Source: Trichomonas tenax (lineage: Eukaryota; Parabasalia; Trichomonadida; Trichomonadidae). From it: a stretch of 64,000 nucleotides of DNA. Position 1 is the stretch's first letter, and each line of letters begins with the position of its first letter. The translations under genes were made by a program, and so were the position numbers. The DNA is taken from assembly GCA_023091735.1 (NCBI GenBank), contig JALKBU010000082.1, positions 1 through 64,000 on the forward strand, read 5' to 3'. Positions 47,801 to 58,400 of this stretch are shown here, in pieces. The notes below the pieces were generated by a model. That model saw only the letters and a program-made list of their open reading frames with translations, was not told where the DNA came from and searched no databases.

Positions 47801-48582
47801 TGTTTAATGCTAAGAGCGAGATTGTTGCGATTGTAACAGACTGTTACTTCTCTCTTCTTTCGAGATTCATCAAGACACAAGATAAAGTCCAAGCTATTGC
47901 TGAATTCGTAATGCCGCAATTCGCACAAACATCACCATTCATTATTCTCGGTCTTTATCGCTCGATGTGCACGAAATTCATTGCTCAATTCACAGATGAT
48001 GCTGATATTGCCCAAATGCTCATTCCATGGGCATCATCAATGTTTGTTGAGTTCAATGATTACGAAGTTATTTCAGTCTTTATTGAAGAAACTTCGAGGT
48101 TATCAAATTTATTCATGGAAATCTCTACATCAACAATTTCCAAAGTTTTATCAAACGAAAATATTCAGGGTTTAAAGTCATTCGTCAAATTACTTGAGCA
48201 CGCCCTTAACTGTGCTGAAGCAAATAAGATGACGAAAGTCATTCTTCTTGTTGCCCAAATCTCATGCAACATGAAGTCTCTTCCTGTTCATCATTCATCA
48301 GTACAACTCGTGTTCAAGTCTCACAGCGAAGGAGCTCTCGCAGATGATGAAGTTGCTGATGTTGTTATTCAATCACTTGAGATGCTCAATAGCTTATCAC
48401 CAAACAAATCAGTTCTCAAAGTCATCACAATGATTGTCGATGAAATTGCTGAACACGGTCTCGACTTCTTGAAGCAGAGAAAGGCAGATGCACAGAGAAC
48501 TCTGTTTGGATATCTTTCAAACACAAGTCAAGAAATCCGCGAACAAATTAAGACACTTGCTTTAAGCTTAGTGAATTTATAA
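44878..48582 (+). CDS. BIG-type ARF guanine-nucleotide exchange factor (Sec7)
   Basis: 1234 residues. An N-terminal helical DCB/HUS-type region (1-390) is followed by a Sec7 domain (about 395-590) with FLLPGEAQQIDRVM, whose catalytic Glu is residue 483, and the motif MLQTDLHNENIKRKIT. The remaining 640 residues are helical HEAT-like repeats (HDS-type). This is the layout of large Golgi ARF-GEFs (BIG/Sec7p), which load GTP onto ARF to recruit coats at the trans-Golgi or endosomes. All Sec7 key residues are present. The ATG is the first in frame. The 1-kb TIR element ends 120 bp upstream, so its DNA forms much of the upstream region. Confidence 0.92.
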   Translation: MNDPIQGQISIIKPFLEDISGDSFFKKDKHLKEKLNKAINALNLSDISPTIDLIIELIPKDRKSIRIPCIEVLEKLFSAQNLEFFLAANTSTQIIHILINILQEHKSPQFMEALKCLTAFLNSSNQQLYLHNEDLQYFLTEILAQFDTNQNADNRKAVELLLSANISIINNSLEQSTLDKIAISDYKITLTTLIKFMSPSLNDNSLFVLLPIIHDLFFKAPQPLKDTNEYKQIAMVDIPQLFIQIAFTTSDTFYNQIFEMFQEFSAMGDFIIPSFPAIIAQLITPAFESQSNLIVKAVSYLEVISSLERNVLMIVFAMCDCSSTDSYRVFEKLVHAITQCCLTLSSNATASISCLRCLYSILASFRNFFLTAGMKGDDGASDSERFVLEKKMTMEGCATLFNESVKKGIASMIQSELVENDLFQIGAFLKSSPLLNPSAVSEYIVKAENVQALDGFVSTFNFKNVTLDQALRDLCASFLLPGEAQQIDRVMVAVSKKFHEDNNWMSEDAAYAIAFSIIMLQTDLHNENIKRKITCDEWIKNTREVEFAREVDISVLKDIYERVKAKPLKMKTIFTTDGNAEQMQKKSRQLLRDLMERSNKEGLPTLTRELLILVIDRLWPTLFACLSLLLSNYAISDIVHLTLDCIHQLVFFLSNFSMQKELDSIVSFLCMYCQTSSGDCQTLAINEVCMLAKECGEGFGMSWVYILQLFSKIYTWGATDLAAIDESAKTAEKQSTAVNHTQEIDTVYWFANSLPGFAFVEFVKCMCSVATEELCMNPPIIFTLQKIVELMKESFDRVRFIWSQTWTLVRAQFNRTACLGHNEISMYAIDGLRQVVQAGIKNKEKWSQFQNDILSPFLTIFMNNVLLDPRKLVLNIVEYVIPLIDSAWDIIVEILEAASCDQESSIIQQSFFIFSNCYKTIPPRHDLKVFLIIANYIIQTTVPSLNLQSAKLLPEKCEQITEITSLILQVIPTVLFNAKSEIVAIVTDCYFSLLSRFIKTQDKVQAIAEFVMPQFAQTSPFIILGLYRSMCTKFIAQFTDDADIAQMLIPWASSMFVEFNDYEVISVFIEETSRLSNLFMEISTSTISKVLSNENIQGLKSFVKLLEHALNCAEANKMTKVILLVAQISCNMKSLPVHHSSVQLVFKSHSEGALADDEVADVVIQSLEMLNSLSPNKSVLKVITMIVDEIAEHGLDFLKQRKADAQRTLFGYLSNTSQEIREQIKTLALSLVNL

Positions 48583-48628
48583 TATCAGTTATTATTATAC
48601 TTTCTATATAAAATATTATTCTTTTCTA

Positions 48629-48651
48629 TTTTTTTTTTTTTTTTTTTTTTT
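48629..48651. repeat. T23 tract in convergent 3' spacer
   Basis: An uninterrupted T run between the Sec7 and PCNA 3' ends. Confidence 0.9.
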
Positions 48652-48705
48652 GATCAAAACTCAAATGTGGTGAAAGAAAAATCGATATCTAAAAATTATA
48701 ATAAT

Positions 48706-49497
48706 TTATTCCTCATCTTCGTTATCATCAACCTTTGGTGCAAGGTAGTACTTGATATCACCAGCTTCGTCCTCGAGATCAAACTGAACAAGTAATGGGC
48801 GCTCATTAGAAAGGCAGAGCTTAACGTTCTCAGAAAGCGGAGCAGCCTTTGTGAATAAGTTAAGATAACGAAGAGCGAATGAAAGCTCGATCTTGTCTGA
48901 GCATTCGATGGAAACCTGAGATCCATCCTTTCCAGCAGACTCGAAGTTCGAATAGTTGAAGGTTGTTGCAATTGGCTGGCCAGCGAGGGAGAAAGAAACG
49001 TGAGATTTCTCAACTGTGATCTTGACTGTATCACCGAACTGAGCGAGATTGCGGCAGATCTTCTGGAACTCGCTGCATCCGAAGATGATTGTAGCGTCCG
49101 CCTCGTAGTCCTGGATAGACAAGTGTTCAGAGGAAATATCCATAAGATTCATCTGGAACTCGAAATAACGATCAGAAGCGGAGTTCTCGAACTTGAACTT
49201 AAGAGCAGACATGTCCTCTGTTGTTTCTAATGTCAAAACATCATTGCTGTCACCGCATTTCAAGATCTTCTGAATCGCGCCGAGATTGACACCGAGAGAT
49301 GTGTTGCTCGTGCATGTGTACTTCTCGAAGCTTGAGGCATTGAGGTTCATAGAGACAAGGGCGACGTGAGCAGTGTCCATAGCTTGAATCGAGAGACCAG
49401 TCTCGCTGCACTCGATGTTGGCCTCCTCAACTAAGTCGTGGAGCGCGTCGAGGATCTTTTTAAGGTTTGCTGGGTTGGTAAGGCGGCACTCTACCAT
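48706..49497 (-). CDS. PCNA: Proliferating cell nuclear antigen
   Basis: 263 residues, close to the usual 261. Two PCNA-fold halves: N-terminal LKKILDALHDLVEEANIEC and LSIQAMDTAHVALVSM, interdomain connector near MDISSEHLSIQDYEADATI, and C-terminal IKYYLAPKVDDNEDEE, matching the conserved IRYYLAPK end. As a homotrimeric ring it holds DNA polymerases and repair factors on DNA in the nucleus; clients use PIP boxes that bind the connector loop. GC content is higher than in neighbours, as expected for a highly expressed gene. The ATG is the first in frame. No strong promoter motif; only AAGTGAAC near 49533 on the coding strand. Confidence 0.97.
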   Translation of the reverse strand: MVECRLTNPANLKKILDALHDLVEEANIECSETGLSIQAMDTAHVALVSMNLNASSFEKYTCTSNTSLGVNLGAIQKILKCGDSNDVLTLETTEDMSALKFKFENSASDRYFEFQMNLMDISSEHLSIQDYEADATIIFGCSEFQKICRNLAQFGDTVKITVEKSHVSFSLAGQPIATTFNYSNFESAGKDGSQVSIECSDKIELSFALRYLNLFTKAAPLSENVKLCLSNERPLLVQFDLEDEAGDIKYYLAPKVDDNEDEE

Positions 49498-49608
49498 TTC
49501 TCAAATGAAGTCTAAACGTATGAATTTACAAAGGAAGTTCACTTTTCACCCTTTTTTGCCTCTTAGTTGTTTGCTGATTCTGGACTTTTCGGCCATAAAT
49601 CGACACTC

Positions 49609-49842
49609 ATGTGGATATTGTCCACGAATTTTAGCAAATCACAATTTGAAATTTTTATTATTGATAATTGGCCGATTTCCTTGAAACTATGTATGGATGT
49701 GAGAATTAGGCACTTTTGGCTGCGCGAACTCAACATTTTTAAGGATGGCACGGAAGGAGCAACCCAAGGCCCCTTTATAATGCCGTTTGACCCGGAAATC
49801 GACCTCATTATTTTACCAAACCCCTATGAGGCTGAAACTTAG
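49609..49842 (+). CDS. Possible small gene divergent from PCNA
   Basis: About 77 residues from the in-frame ATG at 49609, with relatively GC-rich codons toward the end (RIRHFWLRELNIFKDGTE, GPFIMPFDPEIDLIILPN). The opposite strand is also open (49563-49808), so the coding strand is uncertain. I recognise no family. It may be a fragment. Confidence 0.3.
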   Translation: MWILSTNFSKSQFEIFIIDNWPISLKLCMDVRIRHFWLRELNIFKDGTEGATQGPFIMPFDPEIDLIILPNPYEAET

Positions 49843-51584
49843 GGAGTAGGTAGTATAGGCCTACAATGTCTGTAAGAGGCGCAAGTCAAAAAAAATTTAT
49901 TTTCCATTTTGATTTTTTGTCTTTTAGACTCAGCAAAGTCCTTTCGCCCTACTGAGAATAATGGAATGAGTTCCATTTTACTAATAAAACGTAGACATAG
50001 CATTATGATCAATAAATAGCAATTTTTCAAATATGAAAATTTTTAATTTCATTGGACTCATGCAATTTTTTTAAAAGAATTTACACAAGCATGAATAGAA
50101 GTACAATTTGATGCAATAATTTTGAATTTCATTTTTTCATTTTTCAAAAAATTGCAAAACCAAAAGGGGGAAACTTCGCCTTTTACTACCAATTGCCTTC
50201 GATCTCACACAGTAGGCCCCACACCCAATGAGGAACAAATAATATACGAGTGGCAGTCATTTGTGTGAGCCAATCACCCAGATTGAAATCATATTTCGAG
50301 CAAAAATGCAAATATCGAACATTTACTTGTCTCACTTGATATTAAATTGCGAGTATAGTATTATCACACTTCAAATATATAAATTGTTCAAGTTTTCGAT
50401 AAAATCAAATTGATATCTCGGTCAATGGAGATTTAAATAGCCACATGAAGCATATCATTTAGATTAAATACTTGATTGATGCATGTTACATTGCAAATTT
50501 TCACCTGACATTGATTTAATACTACAAAATTAAAATATTTTTATGAAAAATACTGATTTGTTCATATATTATAGCATGACATTTGCATATGTTAGATTTG
50601 AAAATACAGAACGAATAGAATAATAATGCCTATTGAGAAAAGATGATTTTGTTCATATTTTTGAGTGAATCAAAGGAATATACAGCTCTTTTTGGATTGG
50701 ATCTAGAGTAAATCCAGATCACATACATATTCTACTACTTATGCTGGTATGTTCAAAGAAAATTACGCTCTATACAAGCGATTCCTAGATTCTCTATAAT
50801 TGCTCATTACAATTATGGTAAGAACATAACATTTATGTATACTAGAGTAGTAAAATTTGTTGCTATCATTTCCTTCAGCTGTTGCAGCACCATATTCTGC
50901 AATTGTAATGAGTCCAGACTTCATATTATCGTGTGAGTACATAAATGAAATAACTTCTTAGTTGAATATATTATAGTGAGAATATTAGAACTTGAAAATA
51001 TTTGTGTTTTGTAACCAATATTCAAAATAATTATCCATTTTATAAGATTTTTCATAAAGAAAGTAGAGGGAATCTTTAAGTTTACTTTTCAAATATATGC
51101 TCCACATAGTTTGCATATGTTATAACATAAATACGATTTTTAAAAATTTTTCATTCGAATTAAGTCTAAAAACATAGTTAATTATATCCTGATTACATAG
51201 AAAATAGCATTTTGTACAAACAGAGGTTAGGTTTTTATCATTTTTGGTCTTTTGGAATTTCGATTAAGTTTGTAATAAAGGTAAATCAACATTTTACTGA
51301 TGTAAATGTTAGAAAAGTATCATGTGCATTCAGTAACAGAGTATTTTTAACCATGAATCTCATCTGTTCGTAAATTCCATTTTGTATTATAAAACTGGCT
51401 CATTCTATTGACATGAAAAGTACTTTTGTGACATAAATGATATATTCTTTATATGCTGTGACATACAGTCAAAATTGTAGTATTTTGACAAAGATCGAAA
51501 ATATTGCGATTATTTCATACATCGAAAACGCCTCAAAAGTAGCGCAATCTAATAAGTGTGCTATAGAACCCTGAGTTAGTAATA
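49843..51584. other. Long spacer without a recognisable gene
   Basis: About 1.7 kb. A GC-richer patch at 50160-50290 includes AGTAGGCCCCACACCCAATG and is unlike the flanking AT-rich DNA; its origin is unknown. A CTCAG...CTGAG imperfect hairpin lies near 49930-49955. Motif-like TTTTGTGACATAAAT lies at about 51425. Confidence 0.45.
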
Positions 51585-51629
51585 AGATGTTCGCGGTGGA
51601 ATGTCTTCGCCATTCCACCGCGAACATCT
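51585..51629. repeat. Perfect 18-bp GC-rich hairpin
   Basis: AGATGTTCGCGGTGGAAT (51585-51602) and its exact complement (51612-51629) flank a 9-base loop GTCTTCGCC. It is far more GC-rich than the surrounding sequence and immediately precedes a promoter-like string (GTGTCATTTGTAAAGTTC, from 51634). Confidence 0.85.
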
Positions 51630-51821
51630 AAATGTGTCATTTGTAAAGTTCACAATTTATAAAATTAACGTTTGTAAAGTTCTCAAGTTAGTTAGTGATG
51701 GTATAATTACGCGTCATAGTCAGTGGTACAAAATTCGGGTCCCCCATAGGAGATTAAAATTTTCATTTATTTCAAAATCAGTGTTAAACATAATTTTTGA
51801 TAAACTAACTAAGAAAAGAAA

Positions 51822-52100
51822 GTGAGAGGAAGAAATATTCCAAAAGGCGCTGACCTAAAAATAGATGTAAATGATGGAAGCTTTGGCTCAAATCTACATT
51901 ACGTCAGTGGTCAAAGAGCTTATGCTTTAAAGAACGAAAAGCCATCACCACAAAATTCTTATTCGAATAATTTCCCTCAGGAATTAACAACATCACGAAA
52001 GTTTGACGAACCAGTAGGAACCAAACTTCATCCCCGAAAAATCACAATTTGTATACTACTAGATCCGAAATATGCTTCTAGAAGCTATTTCATATTCATG
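51822..52100 (+). pseudogene. Coding fragment upstream of sphingomyelinase-like gene
   Basis: The open frame lacks a nearby ATG but has coding-like composition for about 85 codons (PKGADLKIDVNDGSFGSNLH, YVSGQRAYALKNEKP) before turning into AT-rich sequence overlapping the next gene's 5' end. No family recognised. It may be a relic of a gene or mobile element. Confidence 0.3.
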
Positions 52101-52240
52101 CTCTCGGTTATATATTATCAATATTTTGAGATTGATAACGTTTCACTGAGAGAAAAATTGTTTCTATGGATTTTTATATCGATATTTCTACTTTTGAGAA
52201 TAAATCTTTCATCACAATCAAAAAAAAACATTTTTTATTG

Positions 52241-53266
52241 ATGAAATCTGTTTTACTTTACGGACTTGGAATTCCGATTGGTGCACTCGCTTTAATCACG
52301 GCAATACTGAAGGCAACGCTCGCCAGGACTGCAAAGCATTACATCGACGTTGCTGAAAAACGTGATGATCGATTTAACACGAAGAAACTTAAAATACTTG
52401 ACTACAACGCCTTCTGGAGGCCATCTCTCTTCCATATGGGCAGAGAGGAGTATATGAGAAGAAGATCTCAGTTGCTTCTTGAAAAAATCCAAGATTACGA
52501 TGTTGTTTGTTTAGATGAAGGTTTCCAGTTCGGTTCTGATATCGCCAAGAATTTTATTGAAGCTGCAAAATCTATTGGTTTCAAATATACTTTAACAGCA
52601 AAGAATCCACCACTTTTATCGCGCCAATTTATCGACAGCGGTCTTATGATCATCTCAAAGTTCCCAATTCTTGAGGCAGATAGCATCAGATACACTGCTG
52701 GATGTGGTGTTGACTCTTTCGCCGCTAAAGGATCCATTTACGCTAAAATACAACTCGACGATAAGCACCATGTTCATCTTTTCACAACACACCTTCAGGC
52801 TTCTTACCAGAGCGGAAAAGATCCAACAGTTGTCGATGTTAAGGTCCGTCAGGCTCAATTCGATCAATTAAGTGCTTTCATGAAGACAAAGGCCAATGAT
52901 AACTATCCAGTTATTGTCGTTGGCGATTTTAATGTTAACTCAAGATATGGAGATGAATATAACAGCCTTCTCGAGCACTTTACGATCCCAGAATACGACT
53001 GCGTTGACATTCTCCTTAAGACATACGGTGAGCACCCAATTACATTTGGTCCACTTGTTGATGGTAAAGTTATTGATACGGTCTTAGCAGAACAATACGA
53101 TCAGGGTACAACTCAATCCCTTGACTACATTTACTTGTTCTCACACAAAAATTCACGACTTAAAGTAGCTTACAAGCCGAAAGTTAACGAAATGTTCGTC
53201 CAGAACGAGAAGTTTGTCCAGTTGTCAGACCACTACGCTGTTGAATGTGAATTTACTTTTAATTAA
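52241..53266 (+). CDS. Neutral-sphingomyelinase-like EEP-family hydrolase
   Basis: 341 residues from ATG 52241; ATG 52166 would add 25 AT-rich residues and is less likely. A hydrophobic N-terminal helix (MKSVLLYGLGIPIGALALI) suggests a signal anchor. The exonuclease/endonuclease/phosphatase fold shows LKILDYNAFWRPSL, the metal-binding acidic site VVCLDEGFQFGSD, HLFTTHLQASYQ, VVGDFNVNSR and the final SDHYAVECEF (Asp/His pair). The HLQASY string and LDYIYLF favour sphingomyelin phosphodiesterases over nucleases. The expected reaction is sphingomyelin to ceramide plus phosphocholine, metal dependent, at a membrane. The exact substrate is inferred. Confidence 0.82.
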   Translation: MKSVLLYGLGIPIGALALITAILKATLARTAKHYIDVAEKRDDRFNTKKLKILDYNAFWRPSLFHMGREEYMRRRSQLLLEKIQDYDVVCLDEGFQFGSDIAKNFIEAAKSIGFKYTLTAKNPPLLSRQFIDSGLMIISKFPILEADSIRYTAGCGVDSFAAKGSIYAKIQLDDKHHVHLFTTHLQASYQSGKDPTVVDVKVRQAQFDQLSAFMKTKANDNYPVIVVGDFNVNSRYGDEYNSLLEHFTIPEYDCVDILLKTYGEHPITFGPLVDGKVIDTVLAEQYDQGTTQSLDYIYLFSHKNSRLKVAYKPKVNEMFVQNEKFVQLSDHYAVECEFTFN

Positions 53267-54440
53267 CTAAAGGTTTTTTATCATAAACTATAAAGTTCAT
53301 TCTACTTAAGCGTGTAATACACTTATGACATGAACAATTAAATTCCGGCTATATACTTTGCGATTAATCAATACATCTTAATTGAATTTGATCTTGATTA
53401 GAATTAAAGTATTTTCATAAGTAAATATGCAGGATATACATATAAAGACAGAATAGACAAAACTTTATTAACACAATAAGCAAATATTAAAAATATTTGC
53501 CAAGATAAATCAAAAACAAAAAGGTAATGCACCAAAAAGTTATTATAATGTGAAGAAATACATTTTTATTGTGCAATCGATAATGCAACATCTGAACTGA
53601 GCTATATTGTAGTTCAACACATAATCTGATTTGGATCTCCGAAAATCCGTGTAGTCTCTTCCCCAAAGTTATGTATTTTGCTAATGTACGTATATCGAGT
53701 ATTCCTTCAAATGCTGAGTCCAAAAATTTGAGCCAACTATTGTAGAAAAATTCAAAATTTATTTATAATGTCAAATTGATAATAATTTATTTTTCAAGAT
53801 ATCTGTTTCAATCAATTGCTCAAACGATCTTGCTGAGTTTCAACGAAAAAAAGACATCTGAGGCCAAAAAAGTGAGATTTTAATAGCGCACAAACTACTA
53901 CAGTACCATTTCAAAACATTGACAAAATTGATTAAAAATGCAGAGAGATGCTTACAGTGTCTATGTGTCTCTTTTCAAAAAACAAAAGGTTTTGCGAGTA
54001 CTGTGATGGTATAAAAATGGATGGAAGCGTTGAATCTAGCAGCTTAGAATAAGATTTGTTTTTACCTTAAGGATTTAACGAATAAAAGATAAAAGGCATA
54101 ATTCCCTATGCATATATGATTTAAATCTGTAGGCAAATAAGGTATGCATTTCCGAGTTATTGATGTTTCTGCATCACTTTTCGGATATGTGATAATTAAA
54201 ATGAGCTAATTTTATGATAACTATGATTCTTGTATTATGATAATTATAATTTTAGAGATTTTAATTATGAGGTTCGGCCACCCTATCAATCTTGGAGAAA
54301 CTCTCAGAAAAAGTTTCAATTTGAATTTACATTGGAATTATTTTTGCACAGTTAAAAACACATTGGAATATTAACTTTTTAGATAAATGTGTTTATGATT
54401 TGTTCAAAAGAAAAAAAAACGTATTTTCTTTATTTCTTTA
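53267..54440. other. Spacer with possible gene fragment
   Basis: AT-rich. A minus-strand frame (53487-53723) ends in a hydrophobic helix (FLHIIITFWCITFLFLIYL) and could be the C-terminal remnant of a surface protein, but it lacks an ATG. Nothing else stands out. Confidence 0.35.
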
Positions 54441-54449
54441 TGTTTGGAT

Positions 54450-55436
54450 CGAAATAATGGTCTGATTTCTACAGCTATGGATTTCCAGATATCATTGTTG
54501 ATGATGGTTCACAGAAATTCATTCAATGTTCGAATGAGAGTTTTTTTGTAACTTTCTGTTTATTCGCGGGTTTTGATTGATTGTTCTGTGTACTTTGGAT
54601 CAATAACATATGCTACAAAACTTCTTATAAAGGATTCCGCATTCTCGAAATGCTCATCTTCAAGTGATAGGGGCTCTTTGTATTATAGTTCTTGGGGACA
54701 GATTTCACTAAATAGAGTTTGCAGTTTCTGTTCTCAGACTTCGGGTGAAGGTGTTTTCTGCAAGATCATAACAAATATTACAGTTTGCAGTTTTGATTCT
54801 TCGATTTCTAAATCTGGGAATAACGAATAAGTTGGAACGCGAAATGTATGTGTGCTAAGGAATGTTAATTGTTCGTCTATAAACATTTCTCTTGCCAGAA
54901 TTACAGGAATATGTATTTATGAGGTTATTCAGATGAAACAAGATTCGAGATTTTATTTTTCAACGTTTTGGAATAACTCACAAATTTCATATCCACTTCT
55001 GATGGTGTATATGGAGGGATGGTGGTATGCTACATTCTATATCATACATTGCAATTTTTTAAATAATACTTTTGCTTCAGATGGGGATTTGATAGATGCA
55101 TATGTAATGCTATATTATGTGGCAAATTGCAGCTTTATAGGAAATCAGGTTAAGTGTAGGTTTTAGACATATTATGGGAGCACTCTTACTGTCGAATACT
55201 GTTACATTGAAGATCCACCAAATGATTATGGTGATGTAACAATAACAAATACTTTATCCGAGTATTACATAAATCTTCTGCCACACTATTCATCTTATGA
55301 ATGCGAAGCAGAGATTCCAATTTCATTTAATCGCCAAAAACCAATGAAGAATGCGGAAACCATTGATGAATTTCCTCCAATTCACACATTCGTTATTTAT
55401 GAGTTGTTTATGTCATCTGTTTTTGAGATAAATTAA
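54450..55436 (+). pseudogene. Second parallel beta-helix surface-protein pseudogene
   Basis: A short first frame (about 54450-54580: YGFPDIIVDDGSQKFIQC, ESFFVTFCLFAGF) shifts near 54570 into a frame that runs to TAA at 55434. That frame is broken by in-frame TAA at 54828-54830 and TAG at 55164-55166 only. It has beta-helix strings such as LLIKDSAFSKCSSSSDRGSL, GEGVFCKIITNITVC and FWNNSQISY. The C-terminal block YECEAEIPISFNRQKP matches the pseudogene near 3.4 kb. Family members are large Cys-containing surface or secreted proteins. This one lies tail to tail with Raptor. Confidence 0.68.
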
Positions 55437-55492
55437 TAAATGAATTTTTTGAGAACACATACATACAAAATATTTAATAAACAAAAAAAAAA

Positions 55493-58400
55493 TTAATTAT
55501 AGGAGAAAGCTAATTGATAAGAAACAACTTCTCCTGAGTTTGTGGAACATGCAAAAATAGGGAGCAGAGGGTGCATTGCAACTGATGAAACGCACTTCAA
55601 TTCTGGAATAACACACAAAACTTTTCCATTACCTGATGTGATGATTGGAGAACCTGTCTGAGGAACACAGATTGCTAATGAATAGCATGGATGAATGTCG
55701 CATATCTCGACTGCTGTGTTGATTGATGCTTGTGATATTGGTTTCCACATTCGTAAATCCCAAGATGTGAAAACGCCTGTTCTTGTCATTGTATTCACGA
55801 TGATGCCGGGCGCCAGCGATGGAGAAATTCTAACGATTGGACCAACGTTGTAATTAGGTGTCGTAACAGTTAACAAGTGTGGTGTGCGTGTGTCCAAAAT
55901 GTTCATCGTTCCATCTTCAAATCCGCTGAATACTGTTGTGTCATCGCTTGCGGCAACTTCGAGTGAAGTCATGACTCTTCCTTCGCCATCCCATTCACCT
56001 GAAAACTGCATACAATCAACATCCCATAGAACAACACCACCGCCACTTGTTGATGTAGCAATCCTATGATATTGTTTTGCTGGTGAAATGATCTGGTTTG
56101 TTGATTCTTCTTTGTACAGAAGCGATGCTCGGAATGATAACGAGCATTCATGATGCGTTCCTTCCCAAATATTAACGCAACCATCACTGCTGGCAACTAA
56201 AATTCTTGTCTCGCCGTTCCAATCTGCAGTCTTGAGGTCAGTGATGATGCAGTCAGAGCACGAAAGACGGCCAAATTGACGTAATCCTTCATCAAGTCTA
56301 ATGATTGTCTTCGATGGAGCTGCAATTGCAAGGCTGTATTTGGATTGCTCAAAGGCAATTTTGTTGGGAACAACATCATTAAGTTTTGCACAAAGAAGCT
56401 GATGTGCCGAACAAGCTGGGACTTCGCCTTCCGTGAAATGGATCGTTTGGAATTGATTTTCTTCAATTTTATTTTCTTGAACTTTCCATTGACCTGAATT
56501 CACAAGTTGACGCAATGAAATGTTAAATAGTGCATCTGTATCTCCGTCATTCATTTCCCCTTCATCAAATAAAGCTTGAGAAAGTCTGTGCCCAGCTTGC
56601 TTCACAGATGGATGAGGATCAGACTCCAAAATGTCGGCGTAAACTGTGAGAGCATTCAGGAGTGTTTCTTCGCTCTTGTTTGATGAATTCGCTTCATCAG
56701 CCGCTTCAACATATTGTATGAATGACTCTTTGGTTCTATTCAAATCTATATGTCTGCCAACAATAGAGTCAATAAGCAATGACATTGGTTTTGGATATTT
56801 CGCTTTTTCGAATCCTTTGGATTGAACATTTTGCAATTCATAGAACCTGCACAAGAACTGAGCAAACTCGTATCTAACAACAAAATTCATGTCAAATAGT
56901 AATGGCGCTGCAAGATAAACTAATGCTGTTGTTGGACCTCTTTCACCAATAAAAGCAGTAAGTGAGGCAATTGCTGCTGCTCTAACTTCTGGCGATCTGT
57001 GATTCAAACATGCGGCAATCTGAAGATGGGCACCTGATGGAGTAAAACTGCCTGAAATGGCCGGGAACGAACCAAAAACACGTTTAACGAGGATCAAAAG
57101 CCACAATTGTAGTTGCGGAGAAGCAATTGGCAATTCTTTTGTTAAGCAATCAAAGAAGTCTGCTGTACTACAAAACGCTTCTACAGCTTTAACTGTATCC
57201 AAAACGGCAGCAAGAATAGCAGCAATAAGTGAGCGAGTCTCGCAAGGTACATTTCTGTTAAACAATGTTCCTGGTAATGCACTGATATCTAAATCATGCC
57301 TAATATCGAAAACAGAATTTGGATCGCATTGAAGAAGTGAAACAACTATATATGCTATAGAATGGAGTTCTTCATTTGTCAAGGATGAAACTAATCTTGC
57401 GAAGAAAGCGTGGAAAATGCTGACTTTGGAGAGCATATTGCGATTCGATTGAGAGCGTGCAGCGAGTTGTGAAATCAAAATTACTGATCTTGAAGCATTC
57501 TCGCATCCTGAGAAAGGTGCATGACACATCAGACTCAGTAATATCTGGTTGATTGGCACTGTTTCCATTGCATTCTCGAAACTAGTGATAACTCTTCCGA
57601 AAAAGTCAAAAACAAAACTCGGCCTTCCAATGACTTTCGTCGACACATAAGCAGATAACTCTGTCTCCAGAGAGCTCCATAAATGGTGAGTTGCAAGCGA
57701 TGGGAGACGAGGATGAGACATTGGATGGACCCCATATGCATGTAGCAGGTGCTGCGCGATTATGAAGTGTTCAAACATTCTTGAAGTAGTTCTGTCGCGT
57801 CTAAAGATTTGCTTGAACATGAAAGGTTGAAGATTATCACTTGCAATAGCATCAACAACTGCCAGTAAAACTGATTCTATCTTTGTTCGCTCTTTTTCAC
57901 ATTTTGGACCATTCATCAAGAGATCATTTAATATATTCATTGGAAAATTATCTGTTGGGAATGAAGTTTTGAAGTTCTGCAGAATATGACACAAGATAAC
58001 TAATGGTACTGGATTTAATATACATTGTGAAAGAAAATCTCTTGGAAGATATGGAATTAGCGGTAATTCTTCACCTGGTGATGTAGCACAGAAACAAAAC
58101 CAATCATTGACTGATGAATTTTCTCCTTTTCGTGTTGTCGAGTTCGTATAATGCTTTGAAGCATCTTGTAAAATTGGTATCACAATTCCTGCATTATCGC
58201 AATCAAACAAGAAGCAAAATGGAGGACTGATAATATTGAACAAAGTTTCGAATGAAAGGACATTCGTTGAGCAAAATGGATAAAATGAAATTCCTTTATT
58301 TGAGATGGGCGGAAATTGAAAGCCAATATAATGAAACATTTGCCTTCCGCGTGGACAGTCTTTTCTTATTTTAGCTATTGTATCTATTTTGGTCTGTGAT

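Noticed and set aside
52166..52240. Upstream ATG for the sphingomyelinase-like gene
   Set aside because: The added residues are AT-driven and break up the signal-anchor-like N terminus starting at 52241; not excluded completely.
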